Shown in pieces: positions 41,337 through 50,247 of a stretch of 64,000 nt of DNA. Source of the stretch: Nocardioides oleivorans (GTDB taxonomy: Bacteria > Actinomycetota > Actinomycetes > Propionibacteriales > Nocardioidaceae); assembly GCF_004137255.1 (NCBI RefSeq), contig NZ_SDWT01000002.1, forward strand, positions 62,001 through 126,000, given 5' to 3'. A program made the position numbers and the translations under genes. The number at the start of each line of letters is the position of its first letter. Within the stretch, counting starts at the first letter, position 1. A model generated the notes under the pieces. That model did not search any database, was not told where the DNA came from, and saw nothing but the letters and a program-made list of their open reading frames with translations.

Positions 41337-44336
41337 TCAGCCGGTCCGGAGGGACACCCGGCTTCCCTGGCGTCCGCGGTGGACCCGCAGCTGGGTGGGG
41401 ATCCGGGTCTGGAGCTCGGGCACGTGGCTGACCACCCCGACCACGCGCCCGCCGTCGCGGAGGGTGTCGAGGGTGTCCATGACGTCCTCGAGGGTCTCCG
41501 CGTCGAGCGAGCCGAACCCCTCGTCGACGAACAACGTGTCGAGGTCGGCGCCGCCCGCCTCCTGCGTGATGACGTCGGCGAGGCCGAGTGCGAGCGCGAG
41601 CGAGACGACGAACGTCTCGCCCCCCGACAGCGTCGCCGGGTCGCGGCTGTCGCCGGTCCAGTCGTCGCGGACGAGGAGGCTCAGGCCACCGCGCTGCTCG
41701 CCGGCTCCACGCTGGCCGGTGTGGACGAGGGAGTAGCGCTGGTCGCTCATCGTCGACAGCCGCAGGTTGGCCGCCTCGACGACCTGGGTGAGCCGGTGGG
41801 CCAGGACATAGGCCGAGAGGCGCATCTGGAGGCGGTTGTCGGGGTGCTTGCCCTCCACGAGCGAGGAGAGGTCGGCGACGAGGTCGAGGTCGGCGCGCAC
41901 GGGCTCCCACGCGACCAGGGCGTCGTCGACCTCGACGGCCAGGGCCGTGAGTCGTCGGGCCCGCTCGGCGAGGCGGGAGTGCGCCAGGCGGGCCGACGCG
42001 GCCCGCTCCCGCGCGTCGCGGTGCGCCTGGTCGAGGGCTCCGAGGTCGGGCTGCGACGACTCGGCTGCCCGGGCGAGCGCGTCGTCGGCGAGCACCTCCT
42101 CGACGCGGCCGAGGTCACGCTCGTGCTGCGCCACCTCCTCGAGCAGCAGCTCGACCCGCGACTCGTCGAGCCAGGCCGCCGCGGCGTCGGCCGACGTGGC
42201 GAACCCGGACGCGAGGGCGACCTCGTCGGCCGCCTCCCGGGTGCGGACAGCGGCTTCGCGGGCGCGGCCGAGGTCGGCCATGAGCTCGGCGCAGCGTCCG
42301 GCGAGGTGCTCCACCTGCTGGTGGAAGGAGGTCAGCGCGTCGAGGTCACCGTGCTCGCCGGCGACGGCGGCGACCTGGGTGTGCAGGTCGGTGAGCCGGG
42401 CACCGAGCACGGCGACGGTGGTGTCGTGCCCGCTGATGGATGCGACGAGGCCGGAGCGCTCCGCACTGCGGCTGGTCAGCTCGGCCCGCAGGACGGACCT
42501 CTGGTCCTCGAGGTCCTGGAGGGCGGCCGCGTCGGCGCGCGCCTCCGTGAGCTCCTGGTCGAGGCGCACCTGGTGCGCGAGGAGTGTCTCGAGAGCGTCA
42601 CCGGACTCCGCGAGCGCGGTCGCCAGCTGGGTCTCGAGCCCGCGCACCTGCTGGCCGTGCGCCTCCACCACGACCTCGAGGTCGTCGACCACCCGACGTG
42701 CCGAGCGCTCCGCGGCCTCGTCGGGGGCACCGGGGGCCGGTGCTGCAGGGTGGGGGTGCTCGGCCGAGCCGCAGACCGGGCAGCTCGCTCCGACGGCGAG
42801 CTTGCCGGCGATCTCGGCCGCCATCCCGTCGAGCCGCAGCTCGCGGATCTCCACGAGGGACTCGCGGGCGACCAGCCTGGTCTCCGTGGCGTCGGCGAGC
42901 AGCTGCCGCGCGCTGGCGACCTCGTCCTCGAGACTCGCTGCGGTCCGGGCCGCGGCCACTCGTGCGCCGGCCAGCCGCAGCTCCCGGTCGATGGCGGTCG
43001 TGCGGGTGACGGCGTCGCGCGCGCGGTCGAGCAACGGGTCCAGGGCGTCGATCTCGTCGGGCAGTCGGGCGAGGGCGGCGTCGACGCGCGCGAGCTCGGC
43101 CACGGCACTCTCGCGAGCGGATCGTGCGTCGTCGAGGTCTCGGGAGACGCCGGCCGCCTCGGCTCGCAGCGGCCGGACCCTGGCCAGGTCCGTCAGGGCG
43201 CCGGCGGCACTGCGCAACAGGTCGGCGACGGAGGCCTGGTCGAGGAGGGGGGCGTCGTGCCCGTGATCGGCGAGCAGGCGCTCGAGCCGGGAGCGTGCAG
43301 CGGCGTCGGCCTCGGCGAGCCGGTCGACAGCACCACCGGCGTCAAGGGCGAGGTCGTGGAGCGGCCTGACGGCGGCGGCCCGGCGGGCGGCGTCGACGCG
43401 GGACCTGCGCTCGACGTGGGACGGCGCGGCCTCCTCCAGCGCGGCGCGCTCGCGCAGCGCTGCGTCGCGGGCGGCGTGCAGGCGGGCCAGCTCGTGCCCG
43501 GCCGTCGCGAGTCCGGCCGCGACGAGCTCGGACTCCGCGGCGAACCCGACCTCGACGAGCGCGGCCGCGGCCGTCTCGTCGGTCGCTCCTACGGACGACA
43601 CGGTCCAGTCGTGCAGGGACGCCGGACGGGTCGTCCAGTCGTCGGGCGGGGACCCGCCGGCGACCTCGCTCACGCGACTCGCGAGATCGGCGATCGTGCG
43701 CTGGTGCGCCTCGGACTCGCGTCGCAGCGCGACGCGCCGGTCGCGCAGCCACCGCTCGGCGCGGTCGAAGCGCGCGGTCTGGAAGACCTGTTGCAGCAGG
43801 GCGTGACGATCCTCCGATCGGGCACGCAGGAACGCCTGGAACCGGCCCTGCGGCAGGAGGGCGACCTGGCAGAACTGGGGCAGCGTCATCCCCACCAGCC
43901 GGGTGACGAGGTGCCCGGTCTCGTCCAGGCGGGTGCTGAGCGGCACCCACTCCGGCGCACCCGGGTCGCCGGAGCGGCGCTCGGAGATGACGACGCGGGC
44001 CTGCTCGGTGGTCGTGCCCGTGCCGCGCTTCTTCGGTCGCGACCACGCGGGGGACCGGTCGATGCGGAAGCGCCGCCCCGACAGGGTCGCCTCAAGCACG
44101 ACGCGCGGCACGACGTCGGTCGCGGCGTGGTCGGAGCGCAGCCGCTTGGCCGCCGCCCGGTCGCCCGGCACGTCGCCGTAGAGGGCGAAGCACACCGCGT
44201 CGAGGACGCTCGACTTGCCGGCACCGGTCGGACCGCTCAGCAGGAACAGCCCCGCGTCGGAGAGCGCGTCGAAGTCGATGGAGACGCGGTCGGCGAACGG
44301 CCCGAACGCGGTGACCTCGAGGTGGTGCAGCCTCAC
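41337..44336 (-). CDS. sbcC: Exonuclease SbcC (SMC-like ATPase)
   Basis: 999 residues. N-terminal ATPase lobe: RLHHLEVTAFGPFADRVSIDF and Walker A GPTGAGKSS at about 35. Two long coiled coils flank a zinc hook (CPVCGSAEHPHP at about residue 517). C-terminal lobe: signature LSGGETFVVSLALALG, Walker B LDTLFVDEGFGSLD, and the D-loop. With SbcD it cuts hairpins and protein-blocked DNA ends. GTG 44336 overlaps the sbcD stop (GTGA); the much longer open frame is an artefact of GC bias. Confidence 0.95.
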   Translation of the reverse strand: MRLHHLEVTAFGPFADRVSIDFDALSDAGLFLLSGPTGAGKSSVLDAVCFALYGDVPGDRAAAKRLRSDHAATDVVPRVVLEATLSGRRFRIDRSPAWSRPKKRGTGTTTEQARVVISERRSGDPGAPEWVPLSTRLDETGHLVTRLVGMTLPQFCQVALLPQGRFQAFLRARSEDRHALLQQVFQTARFDRAERWLRDRRVALRRESEAHQRTIADLASRVSEVAGGSPPDDWTTRPASLHDWTVSSVGATDETAAAALVEVGFAAESELVAAGLATAGHELARLHAARDAALRERAALEEAAPSHVERRSRVDAARRAAAVRPLHDLALDAGGAVDRLAEADAAARSRLERLLADHGHDAPLLDQASVADLLRSAAGALTDLARVRPLRAEAAGVSRDLDDARSARESAVAELARVDAALARLPDEIDALDPLLDRARDAVTRTTAIDRELRLAGARVAAARTAASLEDEVASARQLLADATETRLVARESLVEIRELRLDGMAAEIAGKLAVGASCPVCGSAEHPHPAAPAPGAPDEAAERSARRVVDDLEVVVEAHGQQVRGLETQLATALAESGDALETLLAHQVRLDQELTEARADAAALQDLEDQRSVLRAELTSRSAERSGLVASISGHDTTVAVLGARLTDLHTQVAAVAGEHGDLDALTSFHQQVEHLAGRCAELMADLGRAREAAVRTREAADEVALASGFATSADAAAAWLDESRVELLLEEVAQHERDLGRVEEVLADDALARAAESSQPDLGALDQAHRDARERAASARLAHSRLAERARRLTALAVEVDDALVAWEPVRADLDLVADLSSLVEGKHPDNRLQMRLSAYVLAHRLTQVVEAANLRLSTMSDQRYSLVHTGQRGAGEQRGGLSLLVRDDWTGDSRDPATLSGGETFVVSLALALGLADVITQEAGGADLDTLFVDEGFGSLDAETLEDVMDTLDTLRDGGRVVGVVSHVPELQTRIPTQLRVHRGRQGSRVSLRTG

Positions 44337-45499
44337 GGGCGGCCTCCGGTCACGAGCACGTCGAGGTCGGGGTCGTGGCAGCACGCGTCGATCGCCTGCT
44401 GGAGGAGGTCGGACTCCGCGTCGCTCGCGCCCGTGCCACGGACATGGCTCACGAAGTCGAGCGCGATGGAGTGGTCGCTCGTCCCCGGCGCGGGGCGGGC
44501 GGGCGTCCCGGGTGCGGTCACCGGAGACGGGAACTGGAGCACGAGGGTGTGGGGGAACCGCTGGCGCAGCTGCTCCATGGCGCGCACCGGGCGCCGGGCG
44601 TCGGTGAGGGTGACCTGGACCCAGTCGTCCTCGCGGTCCTCCAGGGTCGGGTCGAGCAGCAGGTCGGCGAGGGTGCCGCTGAGGCGCGAGAGCCTCCGCG
44701 GGACCGGGGCGTCGACCCAGGTGGCGTCGACGAGGCCGGAGCCGCCGAGGTCGACGAGCCAGGAGCCCTTGGACTGGTCGGCCTCGGAGAACGAGTACGC
44801 CAGTGGCGACCCGGAGTAGCGCAGCGCGGGGGCGAGGACGTGGGGACCGTGCAGGTGGCCGAGGGCGGTGTAGTCGATGCCGTCGAAGAGGCTGGTGGCG
44901 ACGCGGGAGACCCCGCCGACGCTGATGTCGCGCTCGGACTCCGACGGGGTCGCCCCGGCGACGAACGCGTGGGCGAGCACGACCGAGCGGGTGTCGGCGG
45001 ACCGGCCGGCGAGGTCCGCCCGGACGCGCGCCATGGCCACGGTGAGCGCGGCCTCGTGGCTGCGGCGCCCGAGCTGCCAGGGACCGAGGAGCGCGGACGG
45101 ATCGAGGTAGGGGAGGGCGTGGATCGCCACCGGGCCGTGGCGGTCGTCCAGCACCACCGGAGTGCCGACCGTGGAGGCGTCGGTGCGGACGAAGACGCCG
45201 GCCGCGTCCATCAGGCGCGAGCCGAAGCCGAGGCGCTGGGCGCTGTCGTGGTTGCCGCTGCTCACCACGACCTTCGCGCGTGACGCGGCGAGCCGGGCGA
45301 ACGCCTCGTCGGCCAGGGCGACCGCGTCGACGTGGGGGAGCGCGCGGTCGTAGACGTCTCCGGACACCACCACGACGTCGACCTGCTCGGACGCGACGAC
45401 CTCGAGCAGGTGGTCGACGAACGCACCCTGGTGGCCCAGGAGGTCTTCGCGGTGGAAGGACCTTCCCAGGTGCCAGTCGGAGGTGTGGAGGATGCGCAC
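44333..45499 (-). CDS. sbcD: Exonuclease subunit SbcD (Mre11-like nuclease)
   Basis: 388 residues. Calcineurin-like phosphoesterase motifs in order: MRILHTSDWHLG (DxH), VVVVSGDVYDRA (GD), VVSSGNHDS (GNHD), then HAFVAGATP and ALGHLHGPH (GHxH). A C-terminal capping domain follows. Nuclease partner of SbcC, co-translated with it. A TACGGT box lies about 10 nt before the ATG. Confidence 0.95.
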   Translation of the reverse strand: MRILHTSDWHLGRSFHREDLLGHQGAFVDHLLEVVASEQVDVVVVSGDVYDRALPHVDAVALADEAFARLAASRAKVVVSSGNHDSAQRLGFGSRLMDAAGVFVRTDASTVGTPVVLDDRHGPVAIHALPYLDPSALLGPWQLGRRSHEAALTVAMARVRADLAGRSADTRSVVLAHAFVAGATPSESERDISVGGVSRVATSLFDGIDYTALGHLHGPHVLAPALRYSGSPLAYSFSEADQSKGSWLVDLGGSGLVDATWVDAPVPRRLSRLSGTLADLLLDPTLEDREDDWVQVTLTDARRPVRAMEQLRQRFPHTLVLQFPSPVTAPGTPARPAPGTSDHSIALDFVSHVRGTGASDAESDLLQQAIDACCHDPDLDVLVTGGRP

Positions 45500-45620
45500 G
45501 GCACGACCGTAGGACGCCGCACCGACAGCGCCGGGGCACCGCGCCGTCCGGACCTCGGGACGAGGCCGCCGAACCGGACTAGCCGGGCCAGACGGACCAG
45601 ACGGACCAACCGGGACTCGA

Positions 45621-46448
45621 TCAGCAGTAGTTGACCGAGCGACCCGGTGAGGTGAACCCCCACAGCTCGATGCCGGCCTCCTGGGCCAGGCGGGCGGCGA
45701 GGCTGGTCGGCGCCCCGACCGCGACGATGGAGCCGATCCCGCTGGCCGCGGCCTTCTGGACGAGCTCGAACCCGACCCGACCGCTCAGCACCAGGCAGGC
45801 GGCAGCCGGCGCGTCACCGGCCAGCACCCGGGCGCCGACGACCTTGTCGACCGCGTTGTGCCGCCCGACGTCCTCGCGCACGACGAGCAGCGTCCCGTCG
45901 GCGTCGGCCAGCCCGGCGGCGTGCACGCCGCCGGTCCTGGTGAAGAGGGTCTGCCGCTCACGCAGCGCGTCAGGGAGGCGTCGTACGACGTCCGCGGACG
46001 GGCGCTGACCGCTCCAGGGCGTGGCAGCGCGGGTCTGCAGCGCGTCCGAGACGCTGTCCTTGCCGCACACGCCGCAGGCCGACGACCCGGCGGAGGCGGC
46101 GACGTGCCGGTGGGGGAGCTCGGCGGCGCCGCTCACGCCGACCGTGACCACGTTGAACTCCTGCTCGGGGGCGAGGTCCTCGTCGGTGCAGTAGGCGACC
46201 TGGGCGATCGCCCCCGGGGCGGCGATGCCCTCGTTGACGAGCCACCCGGCGGCCAGCTCGAAGTCATGCCCGGGCGTGCGCATCGTGACCCAGGCGCGCC
46301 GCGGCTCGAGCGGCCCGACCCGCACCCGGATCTCGAGCGGCTCCTCGGTGATGAGCCGGTCCTCGCGGTCGATCCGGTCGCTCCCGCGGTGCTCGGAGAC
46401 GCGCGTGCGGACCGTCGGTCCGGGGCGGCGCGTGCGCTCGGTCGTCAC
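45621..46448 (-). CDS. fdhD: FdhD, sulfur carrier for formate dehydrogenase maturation
   Basis: 275 residues. The sulfur-transfer CxxC motif is CGVCGKDS at about residue 123. Other family blocks: FELAAGWLVNEGI, FTRTGGVHAAGLAD, REDVGRHNAVDKVVGA, LVLSGRVGFELVQKAA and WGFTSPGRSVNYC at the C-terminus. It passes sulfur from a cysteine desulfurase to the molybdenum cofactor of formate dehydrogenase. No formate dehydrogenase gene is in the window. GTG 46448 follows TAGGCT by 7 nt. Confidence 0.94.
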   Translation of the reverse strand: MTTERTRRPGPTVRTRVSEHRGSDRIDREDRLITEEPLEIRVRVGPLEPRRAWVTMRTPGHDFELAAGWLVNEGIAAPGAIAQVAYCTDEDLAPEQEFNVVTVGVSGAAELPHRHVAASAGSSACGVCGKDSVSDALQTRAATPWSGQRPSADVVRRLPDALRERQTLFTRTGGVHAAGLADADGTLLVVREDVGRHNAVDKVVGARVLAGDAPAAACLVLSGRVGFELVQKAAASGIGSIVAVGAPTSLAARLAQEAGIELWGFTSPGRSVNYC

Positions 46449-46455
46449 GGTCCGA

Positions 46456-46461
46456 AGCCTA
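46456..46461 (-). promoter_or_regulatory. -10 box TAGGCT of fdhD, leaderless promoter
   Basis: TAGGCT (minus strand) with a 7-nt gap to GTG 46448. Confidence 0.55.
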
Positions 46462-46531
46462 GCCCGGGGGACCCTGCGGTGGTGGTCGAGATCACCCCGT
46501 CGTGGATGCGGGACGCGGCCTTCTGCGTCCG

Positions 46532-46569
46532 TAGAATGTAAGAGCCGCGACGGAGCGGCTACCTCTTAC
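46532..46569 (+). promoter_or_regulatory. -10 box TAGAAT and structured 5' leader
   Basis: TAGAAT (46532-46537) is the best -10 hexamer in the window. Just after it, GTAAG (46538-46542) pairs with CTTAC (46565-46569), and AGCCGC (46543-46548) with GCGGCT (46555-46560), around a GACGGA loop. The transcript for the 46-residue protein would begin in or near this hairpin. Confidence 0.55.
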
Positions 46570-46619
46570 CAGAACTCACATCACCAGAGGGCCGGAAGCC
46601 CTCGGAAGGACAGATCCCC

Positions 46620-46760
46620 ATGAACCCGCAGCTGCACCTCGCCCTGAGGCTCGTCGACGCACGAGCCCACTCGGACGAGGACCGTGCCCTCCTGCGCAAC
46701 GTGGAGATCGCCCGCCGTGAGGAGCGCCGAGCCCGTCGCGCTGCGCGTCGCCCCCGCTGA
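46620..46760 (+). CDS. Small arginine-rich protein, 46 residues
   Basis: Begins MNPQLHLALRLVDARAHSDE, continues with DRALLRNVEIARREERR, and ends in a strongly basic tail. GGAAGGA lies 9 nt upstream of the ATG, the best Shine-Dalgarno in this region. The gene has its own promoter-like TAGAAT, a structured leader and two terminator hairpins after it, so it looks like a real, independent unit. Composition (amphipathic helix plus Arg-rich tail) suggests binding to nucleic acid or a larger partner, but no family is recognised. Confidence 0.6.
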   Translation: MNPQLHLALRLVDARAHSDEDRALLRNVEIARREERRARRAARRPR

Positions 46761-46775
46761 CGCAGCGCGACTCCC

Positions 46776-46835
46776 GCGCCCGATCCCCACATCGGGCGCA
46801 CGACACCCTGTCAGTCCCCCCGGCTGGCAGGGTGT
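46776..46835. terminator. Double hairpin, bidirectional terminator
   Basis: Hairpin 1: GCGCCCGAT (46776-46784) with ATCGGGCGC (46791-46799). Hairpin 2: ACACCCTGTCAG (46803-46814) with CTGGCAGGGTGT (46824-46835), one G-U pair, followed by TTCTC. They lie between the convergent 46-residue gene and the LPxTG surface protein gene and probably end both transcripts. Confidence 0.7.
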
Positions 46836-46837
46836 TC

Positions 46838-48874
46838 TCACGTCCGGCGGGTGCGGCGACGCGAGAGCGCGAGCAGACCCAGTCCGGACAGGAGCAGGCT
46901 CAGGCTCCCCGCGCCGAGCCAGACCGACGGTCCACCGGTGTCCGGGAGGACGCCGCTCCCGCCGCCCCCGCCGCCCGACCCACCGTCCGACCCGCCGCCC
47001 GGCCCGTTGCCGTCGTCGGTCGGCGAGGCCGTCGGTGAGCTCGTCGGGGTGCTGGTGGGGCTCGACGTCGGAGTCGACGTCGGAGTCGGGGTGGGAGTCG
47101 GGGTCGGGGGAGTGGTGGGCGGTGTCGTCGGCGCGGCGGCTAGCACGAAGTCCTGGCCGCCTCGGATCTCGCCCTCGGCGGTGATCGTCACGGTGTGCGA
47201 GGCCGCCGACACGACGGTGCCGGCGGGCGGGCGTACGGTGACGGTCCACGAGCCCGCGACGAGCTGGTCGAGGAAGTACTGGCCGTCGGCGTCGGTCGCG
47301 ACGACGACCTGGCCGGAGGGTCCGTCGACGACCACCTCGACACCCGCCACGGGTGCACCGCCCTGGGTGACGGTGCCGCCCACGGCTCCGGGCCGTGAGA
47401 GGTCGACGTCCTGGCCGGTGAGTCCGCCGGAGGGGACGGTGACCGGACGCGGCGGGGGAGCGGTGTAGCCGGACGGCGCGACCACGCTGAGCACGTAGTC
47501 GCCCGGCGGCACGGCGTCGAGGACGTAAGTCCCGTCGCCCTCGGTGGCGACCGTGATCGGGGTGCCGCCGCCTGCCGGGGTGAGCACGACCTGCACGCCG
47601 CCGATGCCGACGCCACCTCCGGACACGGCCCCGGACACCGACGGCAGCGCGACGATGGTGAAGTCCTGGCCGACGATGGGCGACGTCGCGACGGTGATGC
47701 CCGGGATCGTGGTGCCGCCGGGGCCTGCGGACCAACCGGCCGGCACCGCGATGGAGAGGGAGTAGCCGGCGCCGGTCGCGTTGTCGTCGAACAGGTAGCT
47801 CCCGTCGGCAGCCGTCGTCGTCGTGGTGGTGCCGCCACCGGGAGCGGTGAGGGTCACCACGACCCCGGCCACCGGCCCGTCGGCGTCGGTGACGACGCCG
47901 CTGATCGGCTGCGGGACGATCTGGCGCACGTCGAAGTCGGCGCGCGAGGCGGGGTCGCCGTCGTTGCCCCGGTTGGAGACCGCGCGCTCGGCCGGTCCGA
48001 CGATGGCGCACGTGTCGGGGACGTCGAGCCGGACGACGTACCCGGCCTGGGTGGCGTACTCGCCGAAGCTGTAGCTGCCGTCGGCGAGCGGCGTCGTCGT
48101 GGCGAGCACGTCGCCGAACGGCGACACGAGGGTCATCGTGGCCTGGGTGGGCGCGCAGGACCCGGTGAGGGAGACGTCGTCGACGGTTCCGCCGATCGGG
48201 CGGGCACGGCTGACGAACCACGTCTGGTAGACCGGGAAGCCCGCGCGGCGGGTGAAGGTGAGCGTCAGGCTGGTGAGGCGGATGTCGGGCTCGAACCAGC
48301 CGCTCGCGCCGTCGGTGTCGTTCGCGGCCGGGTTGCCGGTCAGGGTCGAGGTGGTCGCGCTCCAGCTGGGCAGGTCGGTGCCGCCCGCGTAGTTGAAGGG
48401 CCCGCGGTACCAGCTGTCGACCTCGGCGGCGGACACCGCCGCGCCACCGGCGTCGGTCGCCGTGACGCGGACGGCGTCGGCGTCGACGTCACCGAGCACG
48501 AAGGCCCAGCCTGTGTCGGGTGTCGGCGCTGCGAAGGTGTACGTCGTCGTCGACGGCGTCGTGACGGTGTCGGCCTTCGGCCGGAGCAGCAGGTAGGGGC
48601 TGCCGCTGCTGGTGCCGTACTTGGCGCCTGGCGGTGTGCCGGGCCCCAGGACCGCGCTGGTGCCGGCGGGGATCGACACCGGCGACCGCGAGTCCGACAC
48701 CACGGTCGCCTCGGGGAACCCGGGCGAGCGCTGCGTCATCGTCGTGCGGTAGTTGTTGGCCGTGCCCTGGACAGGCGTCCAGGCCGCCCAGCGGTCGGTC
48801 AGTGCGAGTGCCGGGGCAGCGACCAGGCCGGCGCACAGCGCCCCGATCGAGACCAGAGCAGTCCTGCGTGACAT
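46838..48874 (-). CDS. LPxTG-anchored surface protein with carboxypeptidase-regulatory-like repeats
   Basis: 678 residues. Signal peptide at 1-25 (ALVSIGALCAGLVAAPALAL). An N-terminal adhesin-like region is followed by at least four beta-sandwich repeats of the CarboxypepD_reg/Cna_B type, each with GxVxDxxGxPVAGVxVxL and DGxYxF. A Thr/Pro/Ser linker (TPTPTPTPTSTP) precedes VLPDTGGPSVWL, which is the LPxTG sorting signal, then a hydrophobic helix and RRRTRRT. It should be covalently attached to peptidoglycan by a sortase, none of which is in this window. Probably a cell-surface stalk or adhesin. Confidence 0.87.
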   Translation of the reverse strand: MSRRTALVSIGALCAGLVAAPALALTDRWAAWTPVQGTANNYRTTMTQRSPGFPEATVVSDSRSPVSIPAGTSAVLGPGTPPGAKYGTSSGSPYLLLRPKADTVTTPSTTTYTFAAPTPDTGWAFVLGDVDADAVRVTATDAGGAAVSAAEVDSWYRGPFNYAGGTDLPSWSATTSTLTGNPAANDTDGASGWFEPDIRLTSLTLTFTRRAGFPVYQTWFVSRARPIGGTVDDVSLTGSCAPTQATMTLVSPFGDVLATTTPLADGSYSFGEYATQAGYVVRLDVPDTCAIVGPAERAVSNRGNDGDPASRADFDVRQIVPQPISGVVTDADGPVAGVVVTLTAPGGGTTTTTTAADGSYLFDDNATGAGYSLSIAVPAGWSAGPGGTTIPGITVATSPIVGQDFTIVALPSVSGAVSGGGVGIGGVQVVLTPAGGGTPITVATEGDGTYVLDAVPPGDYVLSVVAPSGYTAPPPRPVTVPSGGLTGQDVDLSRPGAVGGTVTQGGAPVAGVEVVVDGPSGQVVVATDADGQYFLDQLVAGSWTVTVRPPAGTVVSAASHTVTITAEGEIRGGQDFVLAAAPTTPPTTPPTPTPTPTPTSTPTSSPTSTPTSSPTASPTDDGNGPGGGSDGGSGGGGGGSGVLPDTGGPSVWLGAGSLSLLLSGLGLLALSRRRTRRT

Positions 48875-48948
48875 CCGTGGCTCCCCCCGATGGAAACTTC
48901 CCTCGGGACGAGGGTAGACCCCTGAGCGGCTCTGGCAGGGTGGCCCGC

Positions 48949-49443
48949 ATGACGGACGACATCCCCGCTGCCATCCCCGCTGCCATCCCCACCGACTCTC
49001 CCGCCGACAGCCCGGCCGACACCCTGCGCAGCGTCGAGCTCTCCCGGATCGGCCCGGCGCGGTTCAAGGCGACCAACGCGCGGGGCGGCGAGACGTTCTT
49101 CGGCACCGGGGGAGAGGACCCCGACTTCACGCCCGTCGAGCTGCTGCTGGCCGCGATCGCCGGGTGCAGCGCCCTCGACGTCGAGGCGATCACGCACAAG
49201 CACACGAGCAGCACGACGTTCGACGTGCGGGCCGAGGGTCACAAGGTGCGCGACGAGCACGGCAACCACATGACGGGCCTGCGGGTGTCGTTCGCCGTGG
49301 ACTTCCCGGACGGCCCGGAGGGCGACAAGGCGCGCGACCGGCTCGAGAGGGCGATCGAGATGTCGCGCGACCGCCTCTGCACGGTCTCGCGGACGGTGCA
49401 GCTCGGCGAGGAGGTCGTCTACGAGCCCGTCAGCGATCGGTGA
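48949..49443 (+). CDS. OsmC family protein
   Basis: 164 residues. OsmC/Ohr fold: FFGTGGEDPDFTPVELLLAAIAGCSALDVEAITHK contains the reactive cysteine (GCS, about residue 80); the second cysteine is RLCTVSRTV (about 144). Members reduce organic hydroperoxides or act as peroxide-sensing thiol proteins. The N-terminus is a low-complexity run (IPAAIPAAIPTDSPADSPAD). ATG 48949; an alternative longer frame is spurious. A CAGGGT box lies 7 nt before the ATG. Confidence 0.88.
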   Translation: MTDDIPAAIPAAIPTDSPADSPADTLRSVELSRIGPARFKATNARGGETFFGTGGEDPDFTPVELLLAAIAGCSALDVEAITHKHTSSTTFDVRAEGHKVRDEHGNHMTGLRVSFAVDFPDGPEGDKARDRLERAIEMSRDRLCTVSRTVQLGEEVVYEPVSDR

Positions 49444-49469
49444 GCGACCGGTGAGGACCGGCTAGGGGA

Positions 49470-50222
49470 TCAGCCGACGGTGACCTTCTCGATGCTGACC
49501 TCCTTGTTGGGCGTGCCGCCGCCGGCAGGGTTCGAGCCGTCGTTGCCCTCCTTGGCGATCGCGTCGAGCACCCCGAGACCGGCGTCGTCGATCGTGCCGA
49601 AGACGGTGTAGCTCGGCGGGAACTGGGAGTCACGGAAGACGAGGAAGAACTGCGAGCCGTTGGTGTCGGCGCCGGCGTTGGCCATCGCGAGCGTGCCGGC
49701 CGGGTAGGTCTCGTCGCCGCTGAGCTCGTCGGGGAACGAGTAGCCCGGGCCGCCGGCGCTGGTGCCGGTCGGGTCGCCGCACTGGAGGATCCCGAAGCCC
49801 TCCTGGTCGCCGATGCGCGGGCAGACCGTGTCGTCGTAGAAGCCCTGCTCGGCGAGCGAGACGAACGAGTTCACCGTGCACGGCGCCTTGGCGGCGTCGA
49901 GGGTCAGGCCGATGTCGCCGAAGCTCGTCGTGATGGTCGCGGTGACGGTGCCCTCGGAGGGTGCGTCGGCGTCCGGGGCGTCGACCTCGCGGGCCGGGTC
50001 CTGGCCGTCGGAGGGGTACTCGCACGTGGTGGTCGCACCGGAGCCGGCGTCGGCCGACTCGGACGGAGACTCGGAGGTGGACTCGGAGGCGGACTCCGAG
50101 GTGGACCCCGTCGGCGAGGCGCTCGAGGGGTCCGATGCGGTGTCCCCGTCGGCCTCGTTGCCGCAGGCGGAGAGGGCGAGGACGGACAGGCAGGCGGCCA
50201 CGGTGGCGAGTCGCTTCAGCAT
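49470..50222 (-). CDS. Cyclophilin-type peptidyl-prolyl isomerase lipoprotein
   Basis: 250 residues. Lipobox LSAC at 17-20, so the mature protein is lipid-anchored at C20. An Asp/Ser/Thr-rich linker of about 45 residues (SESASESTSESPSES) leads to the cyclophilin domain (TITTSFGDIGLTLDAAKAPCTVNSFVSLAEQGFYDDTVCPRI, GTLAMANAGADTNGSQFFLVF, FGTIDDAGLGVLDAIA). It isomerises prolyl bonds of exported proteins. Two cysteines (PCTVN, DTVCPRI, plus LQCGDP) may form a disulfide. ATG 50222 is preceded by TAGAGT at a 7-nt distance. Confidence 0.92.
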   Translation of the reverse strand: MLKRLATVAACLSVLALSACGNEADGDTASDPSSASPTGSTSESASESTSESPSESADAGSGATTTCEYPSDGQDPAREVDAPDADAPSEGTVTATITTSFGDIGLTLDAAKAPCTVNSFVSLAEQGFYDDTVCPRIGDQEGFGILQCGDPTGTSAGGPGYSFPDELSGDETYPAGTLAMANAGADTNGSQFFLVFRDSQFPPSYTVFGTIDDAGLGVLDAIAKEGNDGSNPAGGGTPNKEVSIEKVTVG

Positions 50223-50229
50223 GCGGGTG

Positions 50230-50235
50230 ACTCTA
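50230..50235 (-). promoter_or_regulatory. -10 box TAGAGT, leaderless promoter
   Basis: TAGAGT (minus strand) with a 7-nt gap to ATG 50222 of the cyclophilin lipoprotein gene. Confidence 0.55.
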
Positions 50236-50247
50236 GCCAGCGTCGCC

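Noticed and set aside
41052-44819. 1255-codon open frame antisense to sbcC/sbcD
   Set aside because: Composition is typical GC shadow (Arg/Gly/Val-rich), with no motifs, and the opposite strand carries complete SbcC and SbcD.
45571-45616. Repeat CCAGACGGA in the sbcD-fdhD gap
   Set aside because: Only two and a partial copy of a 9-bp unit, with no symmetry or promoter relation; likely chance in low-complexity DNA.
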